From contig NC_092315.1 of NCBI RefSeq assembly GCF_036785885.1, positions 26,514,026 through 26,578,025 of the forward strand: 64,000 bases of DNA. Direction: 5' to 3'. This document shows positions 12,185 through 23,254 of the stretch, piece by piece. Numbering within the stretch: position 1 is the first letter of the stretch; every line of letters begins with the position of its first letter. The DNA comes from Coffea arabica. Its lineage: Eukaryota; Streptophyta; Magnoliopsida; Gentianales; Rubiaceae. The position numbers and the translations under genes were made by a program. Below the pieces are notes generated by a model. That model did no database searches. It saw only the letters and a list, made by a program, of their open reading frames with translations, and was not told the DNA's origin.

Positions 12185-12571
12185 ATGAATGTATTTTTGA
12201 ATTGTTATGATGCTTGAAAATGATGAATTGTTATTATTTATTTTTTCATGTTTGTTTAAACTTGACAGATGACATTTTAGTAGTTAATTTTCATGTTGAA
12301 AATCTTGAATTTTGGAAGTTTCGACTTTTTAGTGTTTGTGGAGGTTGATGATTATTCTATATTTCAAATTATTATTGTGTAAACTATAAAGCATTTGATT
12401 TTAAGACTTGAAATCATAATTTATAACTGTTTATGTTCTTTTTCTTTATTACTTGTCAAACAGTAGGTTAAAAATGCTATATGTTTATAAGTAACTTATT
12501 TATTTGATATCTTTTAGGGTGTATAAAATGGTATATGAATTTAAGTTCATTAATTTAGTAAATTTAGGAAC

Positions 12572-12668
12572 ATTTGGTGGGATCTTACGATTCTACGATC
12601 CGATCCTACGATCCAATCCTGTGAAGCTAAAATCGATCCTACGTAGGATTCCGATTTTACAAACCTTG
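12572..12668 (+). repeat. Right end of the hAT-like transposon with subterminal repeats
   Basis: The motif (A/G)ATCCTACGATCC and close variants repeat several times, ending with the 14-bp palindrome ATCCTACGTAGGAT at 12637-12650 and then CCGATTTTACAAACCTTG. Read inwards this end is CAAGGTTTGTAAAATCGG, a plausible hAT terminal inverted repeat, with repeated transposase-binding-like sites beside it. The partner end is outside the visible sequence. Confidence 0.6.
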
Positions 12669-13135
12669 ATCGTGACATGTACTTGATCCTAGGAAGTTGG
12701 TCTAGGGAGTTTGCAACTAACAAAAACTTTACTTCTGGAATGACCATTGGATTGTATTTGAATAAGAGATCCAAAACTTTTCGTGTATCAATTTTGGACA
12801 AGTATATTTGAATATTGGAAGTGAAAGATCAAATAGTGTTTCTTTCTTTCTTTCTTTCTATTTTATTATTAGGTATGGGAAGGAAAAGGGGGAGTCAAAA
12901 TCTAAATGTTGTTTCTCTTTTTCTTTTTCTTTTTCTTTTTTTTTTAGGGTATGGGGAGTTGTGTTGGCAAAATATTATGTTGTAATAAAATTATGTTGAC
13001 TTTGCATCTGAACAAAGTTTCTATTGAAACCATTTAAGTTTTTATATCTTTTTATTAGTTATGTATCTTCTATTTATTCTAAGCGAAAAAGTCAAAAGAC
13101 CTTCACAAATCATGGCAGTCGACATTACTATTAAT
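12669..13135. other. Non-coding spacer between the hAT end and element B
   Basis: I see no gene. It contains TTTC-type simple repeats near 12838-12860 and 12915-12945. It is either old host sequence or unrecognised repeat. Confidence 0.5.
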
Positions 13136-14135
13136 TTAAACTAAAAGCTAAGATTGATCAATCCTTGGTTTTGATAATAACAAAATAAAATGATGATTTA
13201 AACTAATGATTTTATGTGAGAAATGTGTGAGGACAGGTTTTTAGTTCATTAGAATAAGAAGGAAACAAAATCAAGAAGAAATAGAAGATATCGGTGTCTG
13301 TCAGACTCAAGCTTCGGATGCATCTCATCTGTTGGTCGTCCGAAAAATTGAGAGTAAAGATTGGAACATTCTGACCTCCTTTTGGACGCATCTATTAGAT
13401 GTAAAACATTTGGATTGGACGTCCAACCGAGTGTTGGACACAGGGTTCAGATGCAAAGAATTCTTGCCAGGCATTTGACAGTTTCAACAGCTAGTTTTTT
13501 GACTATTGAAGTAACTTTTAGGGTAAAATTTCATCACCTATAAATACCCCAAATTATGAGAAGAAGAGAGACTTTTGCCTACACAAAATACAAGCTTTCA
13601 AGTGTGATATTTGAATAGAAATATACTTTGATTATTGCATAGGTATGGGGAAAGTTGAGTTTGTGAGTTATCTCAAAGAGGAGAAGTAAAACCTTAGTGA
13701 AAGTGATCCACACTTATAAAGTAATTTTTAATTATTTGGATGAACTTTCAATTGTAATTAGTTGGTGGTTAACTAGAAGAGTTGTAAAACTCTTTGATTC
13801 AACTAAAATTTTTAGGGTAAGGAACGAGTGAGCTTTCACTTCACTTGTACAAGTTGGTTAGTATCACCATCAAATGACGAAGATACTTGGTTGATTCAAC
13901 TTCAAATTTGGAAGAAATTTGAAAGTTTGATTGGTTTGTCCTTTTATTTTATTGTTCTCTTTTTATTATTTGTTTGTGCGGTTTAATTTGCTTATATCTC
14001 TTGTTATTGTGTTGGTTTGAGTGCTTGTTTACTTAAACTATTTAAGTTGAATAATTGGATGAAAATTTGACCTTTACTTGCTTTAATTTTTATCAACCTA
14101 ATTTACCCCCTTCTTAGGTTGTTTTGGGTTTTACA
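13136..14135 (+). repeat. 5' LTR of element B
   Basis: About 1 kb, ending CCTTCTTAGGTTGTTTTGGG then TTTTACA, which corresponds to the end of the C LTR (CTCTTGGTTGTCTTTGGG then ACTTACA). It contains degraded versions of the CGGACGTCCG-type motif, such as GTCGTCCGAAAAATTGAG and TTGGACGTCCAACCGA. A TATA box lies at 13539. The former primer site after the LTR has decayed to TAGTATTAAATT. The LTR start is uncertain by a few bases because the expected TG is lost. Confidence 0.78.
13539..13546 (+). promoter_or_regulatory. TATA box of the B 5' LTR
   Basis: TATAAATA in the context CACCTATAAATACCCC, about 600 bp before the LTR end, is a good plant TATA box. The matching site in the 3' LTR (near 56804-56814) reads TACAAATA, so one copy has lost it. 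Confidence 0.6.
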
Positions 14136-14191
14136 AGTAGTATTAAATTTTGGTACTCTAGAGATTAAACTCAATCGGTTTAGGAGCAAAG

Positions 14192-15605
14192 ATGATAATA
14201 AATAATGCTTTATTTTTAAAGGGCCAATCTATTGTTAGATTACCTATGCTTAATGACTCACATTTTAGTAGTTAGAAACAAAGAATAGAAGTTTTCTTAT
14301 AATCTATTGACATTGAGATTTGGTATATTATTATTGATGGTCCTTATGATGTTAGAATAATTGATATTATAACAAATTTGAGTAGATTAAAAACTAGACA
14401 AGAATTAGATAAAAAAAAAAGATAAAATATATCTTTCTTTGAATGCTAATGCCATGAATGTATAGATAATGCTTTGGATGCTTATAAATCCAGTAGAATT
14501 AAAGGTTATAAATCAGATAAGGAAATTTGGAATAAATTGTGTGAAATACATAAAAGCAGCCAATATATTAGAGAGCAAAAGAAATATTTACTTGTTGTTA
14601 AATATGCATCTTTCAAAATGGAACCTTATGAGAATGTTGATAAGATGTATTGTAGATTTATTGAAATTATTAAAAATCATGAGTTACTTGGTAAAGAATA
14701 TTGTTTAGATAAGAAAAATAGAAAAATCTTGAATACATTGCCTAAGGAGTGAAAAACTAAGATTATAGCCATAGAGCAAGTTAAAAATTTGAATTTTGTA
14801 CCTATTGATCCTCTTGTTAACTCACTAACTTCTTATGAGTTGAAAATAAAATAAAAAGTGCACTATGAAGAAGAAATTAGTGCCAAGAGAGGTATTGTAT
14901 TTAAGGCTTTTCAAGAAGAAGATGATCTACTCTCACTTAATGGTGAAGATGTGAAATTTGATAAAAGTGATTTAGCTCTTATGACCCAAACCATCAAGAA
15001 ACTCTTCAATAATAAGAGAGGATTTAGAAGAGGTGGACCAAAAAACAAATTTCAAATTTCACCAAAGCAAATGAAGAAAGAAAACAAAACTTCAACAATT
15101 TTCAAATCGCATGGAATGATTGCAACTCAGATGATGAAATTGAAAAAAATATGAAAAGGTTCAAATGGCATTATGGGTATTGGGGATGATGAGATATTCT
15201 CTAACTTTTGCTCTAATGATGAAAATGATGATGATGACGTTGAGGCATTTATGTTTAAATTATATGACAGTTTGAAAGAATCTTATGTTAAGAATAAATG
15301 TTTTATTAAATAAAAATTCCAAACTCTTTCAAGAAATTAAGAAATTAAGAAAAGAAAATGATGATTTCGAAACAATGGAGTTGATTTTGTATGTAAAAAG
15401 GATGATTTGAAAAGGAAATTGGATGAGAAAATAAAATTTTATGAAAAAAATAAAGAAGAACAAGCCTTGTTAAGAAAAAGAATGAATGATTTTAGTGATT
15501 TTCTTAAAAAAAAGAAACATAGTATTATGGAAAAGAAAAGAAATTAAGAACACTTTGGTTAACAAAAATTTATTTCCTATAGAAAAGATGGCTTAAGTTT
15601 TCTTA
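14192..15605 (+). pseudogene. gag: Decayed Sirevirus gag of element B
   Basis: The start ATG at 14192 aligns with the gag start of element C at 23255. The alignment can be followed over the UBN2-type gag core (KGYKSDKEIWNKLCEIHKSS corresponds to KGCKSAKEMWDKLREIHEGG in C), the ALITRGFKRILN-like stretch (ALMTQTIKKLFN) and the lysine/asparagine-rich coiled-coil part. Many stop codons and frame changes interrupt it. The first zinc knuckle region is deleted or unrecognisable. Substitutions strongly favour A and T. It ends abruptly at the reverse LTR insertion at 15606. Confidence 0.85.
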
Positions 15606-17176
15606 TGTGACGACCCCACCTCTCCCTAGGGTAGGGTTTAGCCGACCGCCTGCCTGACTCTCGTCATGATTCATTCACTTACATTAATTTCAGAGATAAC
15701 ATTAATTTAAACCATTTACTAACAATCCATTCACGCTTATATTTACAGCCAAAACAAGAGTTATCTTAACTATATCCTTTAATATCTATATACATTTCTC
15801 AAAATAAGGTGTCCACATATCTTCAAGTCAAGTACAAAAGATTCACCAAAAGATAATTCCAAAGTTCAAACTTATGTTATCGGCTTCTCTCACACCAGTT
15901 TTTCACTCCTATAAGGAAAACAACTAAAAGGGTTGAGCTAATGCCTAGTGAGGTGTCAAGTGAACCCATCATCCAAAAATAGCCATAGCAATCACAAAGC
16001 ATGTTATATATATAACCAATAGCATTTTAAGACCAGTAGCATGTTCAGTGAAAGGATACAATATTAATACAAGCCATAGAGGTAGCTCCCATCCATTTCT
16101 AGACGTAACATTTGGTCCTGTTCAATAATTCAGTGCCATTTGCCCAGTTAATCAGTAATCACTATTCTCCTTTCTTCCAGTGTTCGGTGATCATCTCAGT
16201 GTGTCATACTCTAGTATACCAGTAAACAGTACTCAAGGACTATCGACCTACTCGACCGAGCCTGTTGCTGACTCAAATAGGCTGACCGTCGATGGGGTTT
16301 AGACCTAAAACGGTCATGCACAGTTAACAGTAACAATTGAACAAGTAATAGTTCCAAAAGTCATTAGGACGAGTGCGACAAAGTACACATTCATTTTATC
16401 AGAGAATAACATACCCAATTCAAATTTACCAATCGAAGATACTCGACAATTTCAAGTAATTCACCAAGGAACAAGCAATAACCACACTTTCACATTTAAT
16501 CATAAGTACATACAAGAAAGACTCACCAATCAAGTGGACAGTCACGTCTCGACTTCGGGGTTTCCTTCTAATTCACCACCGACTCCTGAGACAAGCCCAA
16601 ACTACAGTTATTAGACTTTTCGACAATACCAACTTTCTTTCTGAACTTCTAAATTATCTTGGTTAAAACAAGTGAAGTACACATAAAACTTTAGTTTTAA
16701 AAGTTATCAAACATGTAGGTTAAAAGTATAGAGTTTTGCGACCAAATTCATGAAAATAAGGTTTGAACTTTACCCTTACTTTAGGCTTTTTTAATAAAAT
16801 ACTCTCTCTAAGATCACCCCAATTTTTTTTTTCAAAAACCAGCAAATCTATTTATGCATATCATGTTTAAAGCATTAAAAGTTTAATGAGCCAAAAGGTA
16901 CAAATTCTCAACCAACATTTAGAGTTAAGGCTAAAATTTAATCATGGTTCAAGCATAAATCTTGTATTACATCCTAGGGCAACTGTAGGGCATGAATTTC
17001 TTTACAAAATTTCAACAAAAATGGAAGTTACAAGCTGGAAAACACAGCCTTCTCCCTACGATTCAAGCAAGAAAATTTAGGCAAGTTTTTCCTCTCTTTT
17101 TGTCACCAAAACAGCCCCTCTCTTACTTGTTTCAACCATAAATCACACAATAATAGGTTTGTACCAAGAAAGGAGG

Positions 17177-20100
17177 TGTCGCGCCCCATTTTTCGCGATG
17201 AAAAAAAAAAGTGTTTATAAAAAGATGTGATTTATTTAAAAATAAGTGAAAAAAGACCTAGAATGGGACTTTAAAGAATGCGACAATTTGGGTCCAAAAT
17301 TTTGTCTAAAAGGGTTTTTAAGAAAAAAGAGGAGTCGCCACTTGGTATTGAGTTTTGGTGTACCAAGTCACCCAAAAGTATTTTTTAACAAAAATAAAAT
17401 AAAATAAAATAAAACCCTTTTCGACAACTCCAAGTCTTTGAAAAACAAGAGAAAAATGAGCTCGGGAGTCACGGTTGAAGAAAGGGAAGGCAAAGGTTCG
17501 ATTAACTCAAACCTAAGGCACCCTTTCAATCTAGTCTAAGCTAATTTCGAGGTTTAGTCAAAATTTTCCTAATCTAACCATTAATTTTATCACATTTGGA
17601 TGTTTCCTACATGAATGCAAATCTAAATTTATAAAATAACAAGAGGAACAAAATGTCCATTCAAGGGTTTAATTGATACCAATCACAGTAATTGTGAAGG
17701 CCAAAATAATTTCTTGAAGGGGTCACGAACATGCATGAATGAAATTCAAAGAAAAGAAAAGAAACTTAAATTATATATCTAGATATAAGTGGCCAAAGAA
17801 TAAGAATGCAGCATAATGGGTACGGGAGACAAAAACTCGTGACATAACTCTCTTATACAAGGATTAATGGGTATTTAAACTAAAAAGTTATAATCACCCA
17901 TTTCCATGTTCAAAAATAATTCTCTTAATATGAACAAGCAAATGAACTAACTTATTCTACAATTTCTTAAATGAGATGCAATTCTAAATGATATGATTAA
18001 CACATATAGAGGATAGGGGTAAAATAATAGGGAATATCATACAAATGAGAAAAGATCCTAAAAATGAAAATATGCATGAAAATGTAATAAATATTACACA
18101 AAGATAAATCTAATGCATAAACAATCTAAGAGTCTAGCGTTGGACTAACCCACTTCTAAAAATCCTTACTAGCGTTGGACTAGCAAGTAAGCGGAGGAGG
18201 AAAAGCCACAACTAGCATTGGACTAGTGTGGTGACGTCACGCATTAATAACACAAAATAAGACAAATAGGCATAAATTAAAACAAAAAAACACAGAAGAG
18301 CACGTAGCACGTAACACATAAACATAATATTTACATGCAAAAATCCTATGAAAAGCGGATAAAACACATAACACATAAGTCACATAAACATGCAAAAAAT
18401 CTATCTATTACATCGGGGAGCCTAGCTACAATCTAAAATGGGGAAATAAAATAAAAAATCCTATCTACCCTATGTATTACAATAGGAGATTTAACTACAA
18501 TTCTAAAAGGGGAAAATATAATAAAACAAATCTAATTATCCTATCTATTACATTTTTGAGGTATTTAAATGCCTCTCAAATAATTATAAAAATTAAGTAA
18601 ATAAATGTAAGAAAATTTCAATGAACATTTAAATCAAATAAATAAAACATATAAAAATATATAAACACATAAGAACACGTAAGAGCAAATAAGAGCACAT
18701 AATTGACATTGAAATAATAATAATAGGGGTACCTCCCTTTTGAAATGGTGACTAAATGGAGTCAAATTGGCCTATTTATACTCAAAATGAACAAAAGAAT
18801 CATAGCACCAATTTAATTGAAAATAATAATAATGATAAAAATACTAAATTCGCATTAATATGTCAAATATAAAGAAACTTAAGAACATCTAAAAATTACA
18901 AGTTAAATATATTCAAAAAACACAATTAGCTATTAAAGAAAAAAAAAACAATCATAATAAAAAGAGTCAAATTTCACTAGGGACTAAAATGTAGATAACA
19001 AAAAACTTTTGGGGTTAAAAATATAATTTTTCCAAAGTTTAGGAGCTAAAATTAAATGAAAGATAAAGTTCAGGGACCAAAGTGCAATTAATCTAAGGAC
19101 CTAAGTGAAAGAAATTTAAAATATTCTGGGCCACAGTAAAACTATTCCAAAGATCAGGGGTTAAAGTGCATATCCGTTTCAGGTCTCTTAGGAAACAAGG
19201 CCACTGGGCCAAATTTTGTTTATTCGGGCAAAAGGCCATCCGGCCCAATCGAAAGTCCAAGCCAAAATACCCAGGCCAGCCCGTCTTGTTATCACTCAAA
19301 CCCAACCAAAATAAAGCATGGGTCTAACCTTCTAGCCCAACCGAAAATAAAAAACAAGCCTACCCAAAAATAAAAATTAACCTAACTCCTTTTTTTCTTT
19401 CCTTTCTTTTCTTTCTTTTTCCTTCTCTTCTTCTTCTTTTTTTTTCTTCTCCTTCCACTCCGGCAAGCTGAAGCTTACTTCAGTTGGCGGCCATGGCCGG
19501 CGCCACCGGTCGCCGACGACCTCTCCGGTCATGAAAAAATTACCAAAATTCACCCCCTTACTCGATTTTTCGCGTAGAATCCGTTTTACAAAAAATGACC
19601 CGAAGGTGACCAAAATGCCCAAAAACATCCGCGATTTTACTCTCCCAAGATCACTCAAAACTCACCCAAAAATTGTAAATTTTATACCAAAACACTGCCC
19701 GTGACTGCTACAATCCAACCATAATCTTAAACGAACAAAAAAACAACCCCATTTAATTCGACTCTTCATTTAAAGATTTTCTCAAACACTCAACATGTAT
19801 TCACAAGACCATCTCCCTTTCCTTAATGTCATTCATATCTTACCCAAAAAAAATTCAACAAACACCAGCAGCAACAACAAGAGAACAACAGCAATAACCA
19901 ATCATACATGAATTTAACATGATAAAGAAAAACCAGAAAATAGTTCAATGAAAGTGTTGATACCTCTTATGACCTTAGTTAAAAGTTTTGATGAAATTCC
20001 AATCTCCTCATGTCCGATTGCTTGCCTTCTTGTGTTTGATTCCGTGTGTGTATATTGGGAAAAGGGAGGGAGCCGAATGGAGCCTTTCTTTTGTGTCTTA

Positions 20101-20559
20101 TGAATTGAGAGAAAAGAAAGAGAGGGAGCCGAGACTGACATGGGAGGATGAAGAGTGTTTTTTTTTTTCGTCTGACTTCTTTTCTTGCCTTTTGAGGAAG
20201 AGAGCCGAGAGTCTCTTTAGCCAAAGTGGAGTTTTTATTTTTTGTCAAAAAATGATGATATTTACCAAATGACAAAAAAGGTGAAGAAAGTTGAGTGTAG
20301 GAATGGGTTAAGTGTATTTGGTGGGGAAAATCATTGGGGGAGGATTTTATCTTCTATTTATCTTCTTTTTTTTCTTTTTTTTTGTCTTTGTTTTTTGTTT
20401 TTGTTTTCTTTCTCTTTTTTTGTTTTTGTTTTTCTTTTCCTAAAACAAACCTGCAAAATGAGAAAAACACACATTAAAATGCAAGAAAATAAATAACTCA
20501 TTAAATAGAAAAAATCCCAGAAAATATTAACAATTGACAAAAATTTGGTGTCTATTGCA
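17177..20559 (+). repeat. Left LTR of LARD-A
   Basis: About 3.38 kb, from TGTCGCGCCCC to GGTGTCTATTGCA. It is collinear with the right LTR except for scattered substitutions and small indels amounting to several percent, so LARD-A is clearly older than LARD-T and C. It contains three copies of CTAGC(G/A)TTGGACTAG between 18135 and 18227, a CT-rich tract near 19387-19450, and frames near 19988-20272 that exist in both LTRs but have no domain. I do not call a gene. Confidence 0.88.
18232..18239. promoter_or_regulatory. TGACGTCA palindrome, possible bZIP site, conserved in both LARD-A LTRs
   Basis: TGACGTCA within GTGGTGACGTCACGC is a perfect ACGT-core palindrome of the type bound by plant bZIP factors. 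The same site is present at 47970-47977 in the right LTR although surrounding bases differ. Function is inferred only from the motif. Confidence 0.45.
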
Positions 20560-20939
20560 TGCCCCTCTTTGTCTAGAATTTCAAAGAAACTCAAGATAAA
20601 GACGTAGACACTAAATTGTTTATATGTCTCTTCTAACTGCACCCGAGCCAACATAATAAACCAACACTTGGCTATAATTTTTGAACAAAATGATGCAATA
20701 ATATTGTAGAAAACGTGACCGAACTCATGTAGAGTTGTCTACGTATCCCACCATCGGAATCAAGTCAAACGTAGTTCAAATATTAGTGAACTACAATGAA
20801 ACACGTGCATTGACTATCTGTGATCTTTGCAAAGTCAAAGAAGTCCGAGCTCTCAGAACTTCTAAACATGAAATACAGAATGAATGATAAAACACAATTA
20901 TTAATCAAAATTGTCAAGAAAAGTAAATTGTCATAACTA
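20560..20939 (+). other. Start of LARD-A interior, no primer site recognised
   Basis: The stretch begins TGCCCCTCTTTGTCTAG and contains GTTGTCTACGTATCCCACC. There is no ORF and no TGG-initiated tRNA complement that I can recognise. Confidence 0.6.
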
Positions 20940-21922
20940 GAAAAAGATGCGCGGAGGGACGCGGTTATACTCTAAGAAGAGGGATAGAAGAGTGCGCGGC
21001 GGACGCTGAAACTCGCCAACAGGAAATTAAATTTGATTGTCAAGAAAGGAGTAGAAGGGTGCGTGGTGGACGTTGAAACTCACCAACGTAAAATTAAATT
21101 TGATTTTTTTTTATCTGTCAAGAAAGGAGGTAGAAAGATGCGCGGTGGACGCTGAGACTCACCAACAGGAAATTAAATTATCAAGAATGGAGATAGAAGG
21201 GTGCGCGGTGGACATTGAGACTCACCAACAGGAAATTAAATTTTATCTTTTGATCTATCAAGAAAGGAGGTAGAAGGGTGCGCGGTGGACACTGAGACTC
21301 ACCAACAGAAAATTAAATTGTCAAGAAGGGAGATAGAAGGATGCACGGTGGACTGAGACTCACCAACGGAAAATTAAATTGTCAAGAGGGGAGATAGAAG
21401 GATGCGCCGTGGACGCTGAGACTCATCAACAGAAAATTAAATTTGATCTTTTGATCTATCAAGAAAGGAGGTAAAAGGGTGCGCGGTGGACGTTGAGACT
21501 CACCAACAGAAAATTAAATTTATTTTTTTTTATCTGTCAAGAAGGGAGATAGAAGGGTGCGCAGTAGACGTTGAGACTCACCAACAGAAAATTAAATTTG
21601 ATCTTCTGATCTGTCAAAAAGGGAGATAGAAGGGTGTGCGGTTGACGCTGAGACTCACCAACAGAAAATTAAATTTGGTAGAAGGGAGATAGAAGAGTGC
21701 GCGATGGACACTGAGACTCGCCAACAGGAACTTAAATTTGATCTTCTAATCTATCAAGAAGGGAGGTAGAAGGGTGCGCGGTGGACGCTGAGACTCACCA
21801 ACAGAAAATTAAATTATCAAGAAGGGGGATAGAATGGTGCGCGGTGGACGCTGAGACTCACCAACAGGAAATTAAATTATCAAGAAGGGGGATAGAAGGG
21901 TGCGTGGTGGACGCTAAGACTC
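20940..21922 (+). repeat. Tandem array of LARD-A, left part, about 14 units
   Basis: Units of roughly 60-80 bp share GGGAGATAGAAGGGTGCGCG, then GTGGACGCTGAGACTCACC, then AACAGGAAATTAAATT. Long units carry an extra TGATCTTTTGATCT spacer, short ones go straight to TCAAGAAGG. Most units keep GTGGACG(C/T)TGAGACTCACCAA. Element C inserted within a unit here, duplicating GACTC, and the array resumes at 31926. Confidence 0.92.
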
Positions 21923-23199
21923 TGTTATTCTTGGTTTTGATGATCACAAAGTAATTTGAAATGTTTATACTAACCAAGAAAGTGAACACTTTGATCAGGT
22001 CTGATGGAACAAAGAAAGCATATGTTCGTTTATCTCCTGACTACGTTGCTTTGGATGTGGCAAACAAGATTGGAATAAAATGAATGAATTTAGTCATTGT
22101 TTTGTTCCAATCAAAGATACTGTCCTATAAGTATGACAATTTTGCTATTCTTGGTATTTTGAAATGTATCTAACCTTCTTCGATTATAAGTGTCTTTACA
22201 TATCAAAGAATCAGGTATGAATAGGTCATGAAATGCATTTCAACCAAAAGAAGAAGCAAAAACAGGATACTCACGTCGGACGGCCGAAAGGAATCTGTCG
22301 GACGTCCGAAAGGATAAAGAGCATCAAGAAGGAAGCTCTGTCGGACGCTCGTGAGGAAGCATCGGACGTCCGGAAGGATCGGACGCTTGCCATCGGACGC
22401 TCATCAACCGCATCGGACGTCCGAAAAATTCCAAGCTGACTTGCCAACTCTCTGCCTACGATCGGACGCTGCGGTGTCGGACGATCAAGACGCATCGGAC
22501 GTCCGAACGTCAACTTGGATGCCATCGGACGATTGGTTCGGACGATGATTTGATCGTCGGACGTCCGACAGCCCCAACGGCTAGTTGACTCTTCAGCTGC
22601 CTTCTATCCGTTGGAAGCATTGATGAAGCCCATTTCTGGTTCCCTTTAAAATCAAACTGGTCTGAACGAAGTAGGGACTTTTGCACACTTTGTTTACAAG
22701 ATCTGAAGAGATATTTTAGCTAGAAAATAGTCTCCAAAGCTAGATTTGTTTTAAAGTGGTGTGAATTTCTGGTGAGCATTTCTTTTGTGATTGAAAGGAT
22801 CTTTAGTGTAGCTTTGTTGAGGGTTTTCAGAGTGATTGTAAAACTTCTTAGCTTGACTAAGTGAGGCTTAGGGCAAGGAGGAAGTGCTCCCTCCATTGTA
22901 CATCTAGTTGATCGTCTTCCATCAAAGAGAAGTTGCTCTTCCTAGTGTGTGGTCTTCAAGTTTGAGGATAGCTTGGTAGACACTTGGTTTGATTCCCCAA
23001 TTTACTTTTCTGTTTAATAAAATTCTCATTGCTTGCTTATACTTGTGTTTCTGATCAATATTGCTCTTGTCTTCTAATCTACTTGGTTGATCATTACTAG
23101 AAAAGAAGGAAATTTTCATTTAGCAAAAATTGTCTAAATCTGATTAAGATTTTGAATAACCCAATTCACCCCCCCTCTTGGTTGTCTTTGGGACTTACA
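21923..23199 (+). repeat. 5' LTR of element C
   Basis: It runs from TGTTATTCTTGGTTTTGATG to GTCTTTGGGACTTACA. A cluster of CGGACGTCCG palindromes and half-sites lies at 22277-22567. There is no strong TATA box; TTTAAAAT near 22645 is the best candidate. The small frames in it are repeated unchanged in the 3' LTR and are not genes. Confidence 0.95.
22277..22567. repeat. Cluster of CGGACGTCCG palindromes in the C LTR
   Basis: Five perfect CGGACGTCCG sites start at 22299, 22363, 22414, 22496 and 22558, plus the variant CGGACGGCCG at 22277. Several half-sites CGGACGCT or CGGACGAT lie between them. The same cluster is in the 3' LTR, 8,721 bp further on. Sirevirus LTRs are known for palindromic CG-rich motifs upstream of transcription start. 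Confidence 0.85.
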
Positions 23200-23201
23200 A
23201 T

Positions 23202-23213
23202 TGGTATCAGAGC
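23202..23213 (+). other. Primer-binding site of element C, initiator tRNA-Met type
   Basis: TGGTATCAGAGC starts two bases after the LTR and is the standard plant copia primer site complementary to initiator tRNA-Met. Confidence 0.92.
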
Positions 23214-23254
23214 TTGGTCTCCTTGAGATTAAGCTCTAACGGCTTGGAGTAAAG

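Noticed and set aside
13136..13140. Target-site duplication for element B
   Set aside because: Candidates at the two outer edges do not match well enough, and the LTR start has decayed.
20940..21922. Regular direct repeats resembling a CRISPR array
   Set aside because: Spacers are not unique, units vary in length, there is no cas gene, and the context is a plant retroelement.
22233..22548. Small charged frames on both strands of the C LTR
   Set aside because: They arise from the CGGACGTCCG repeats and have no independent support.
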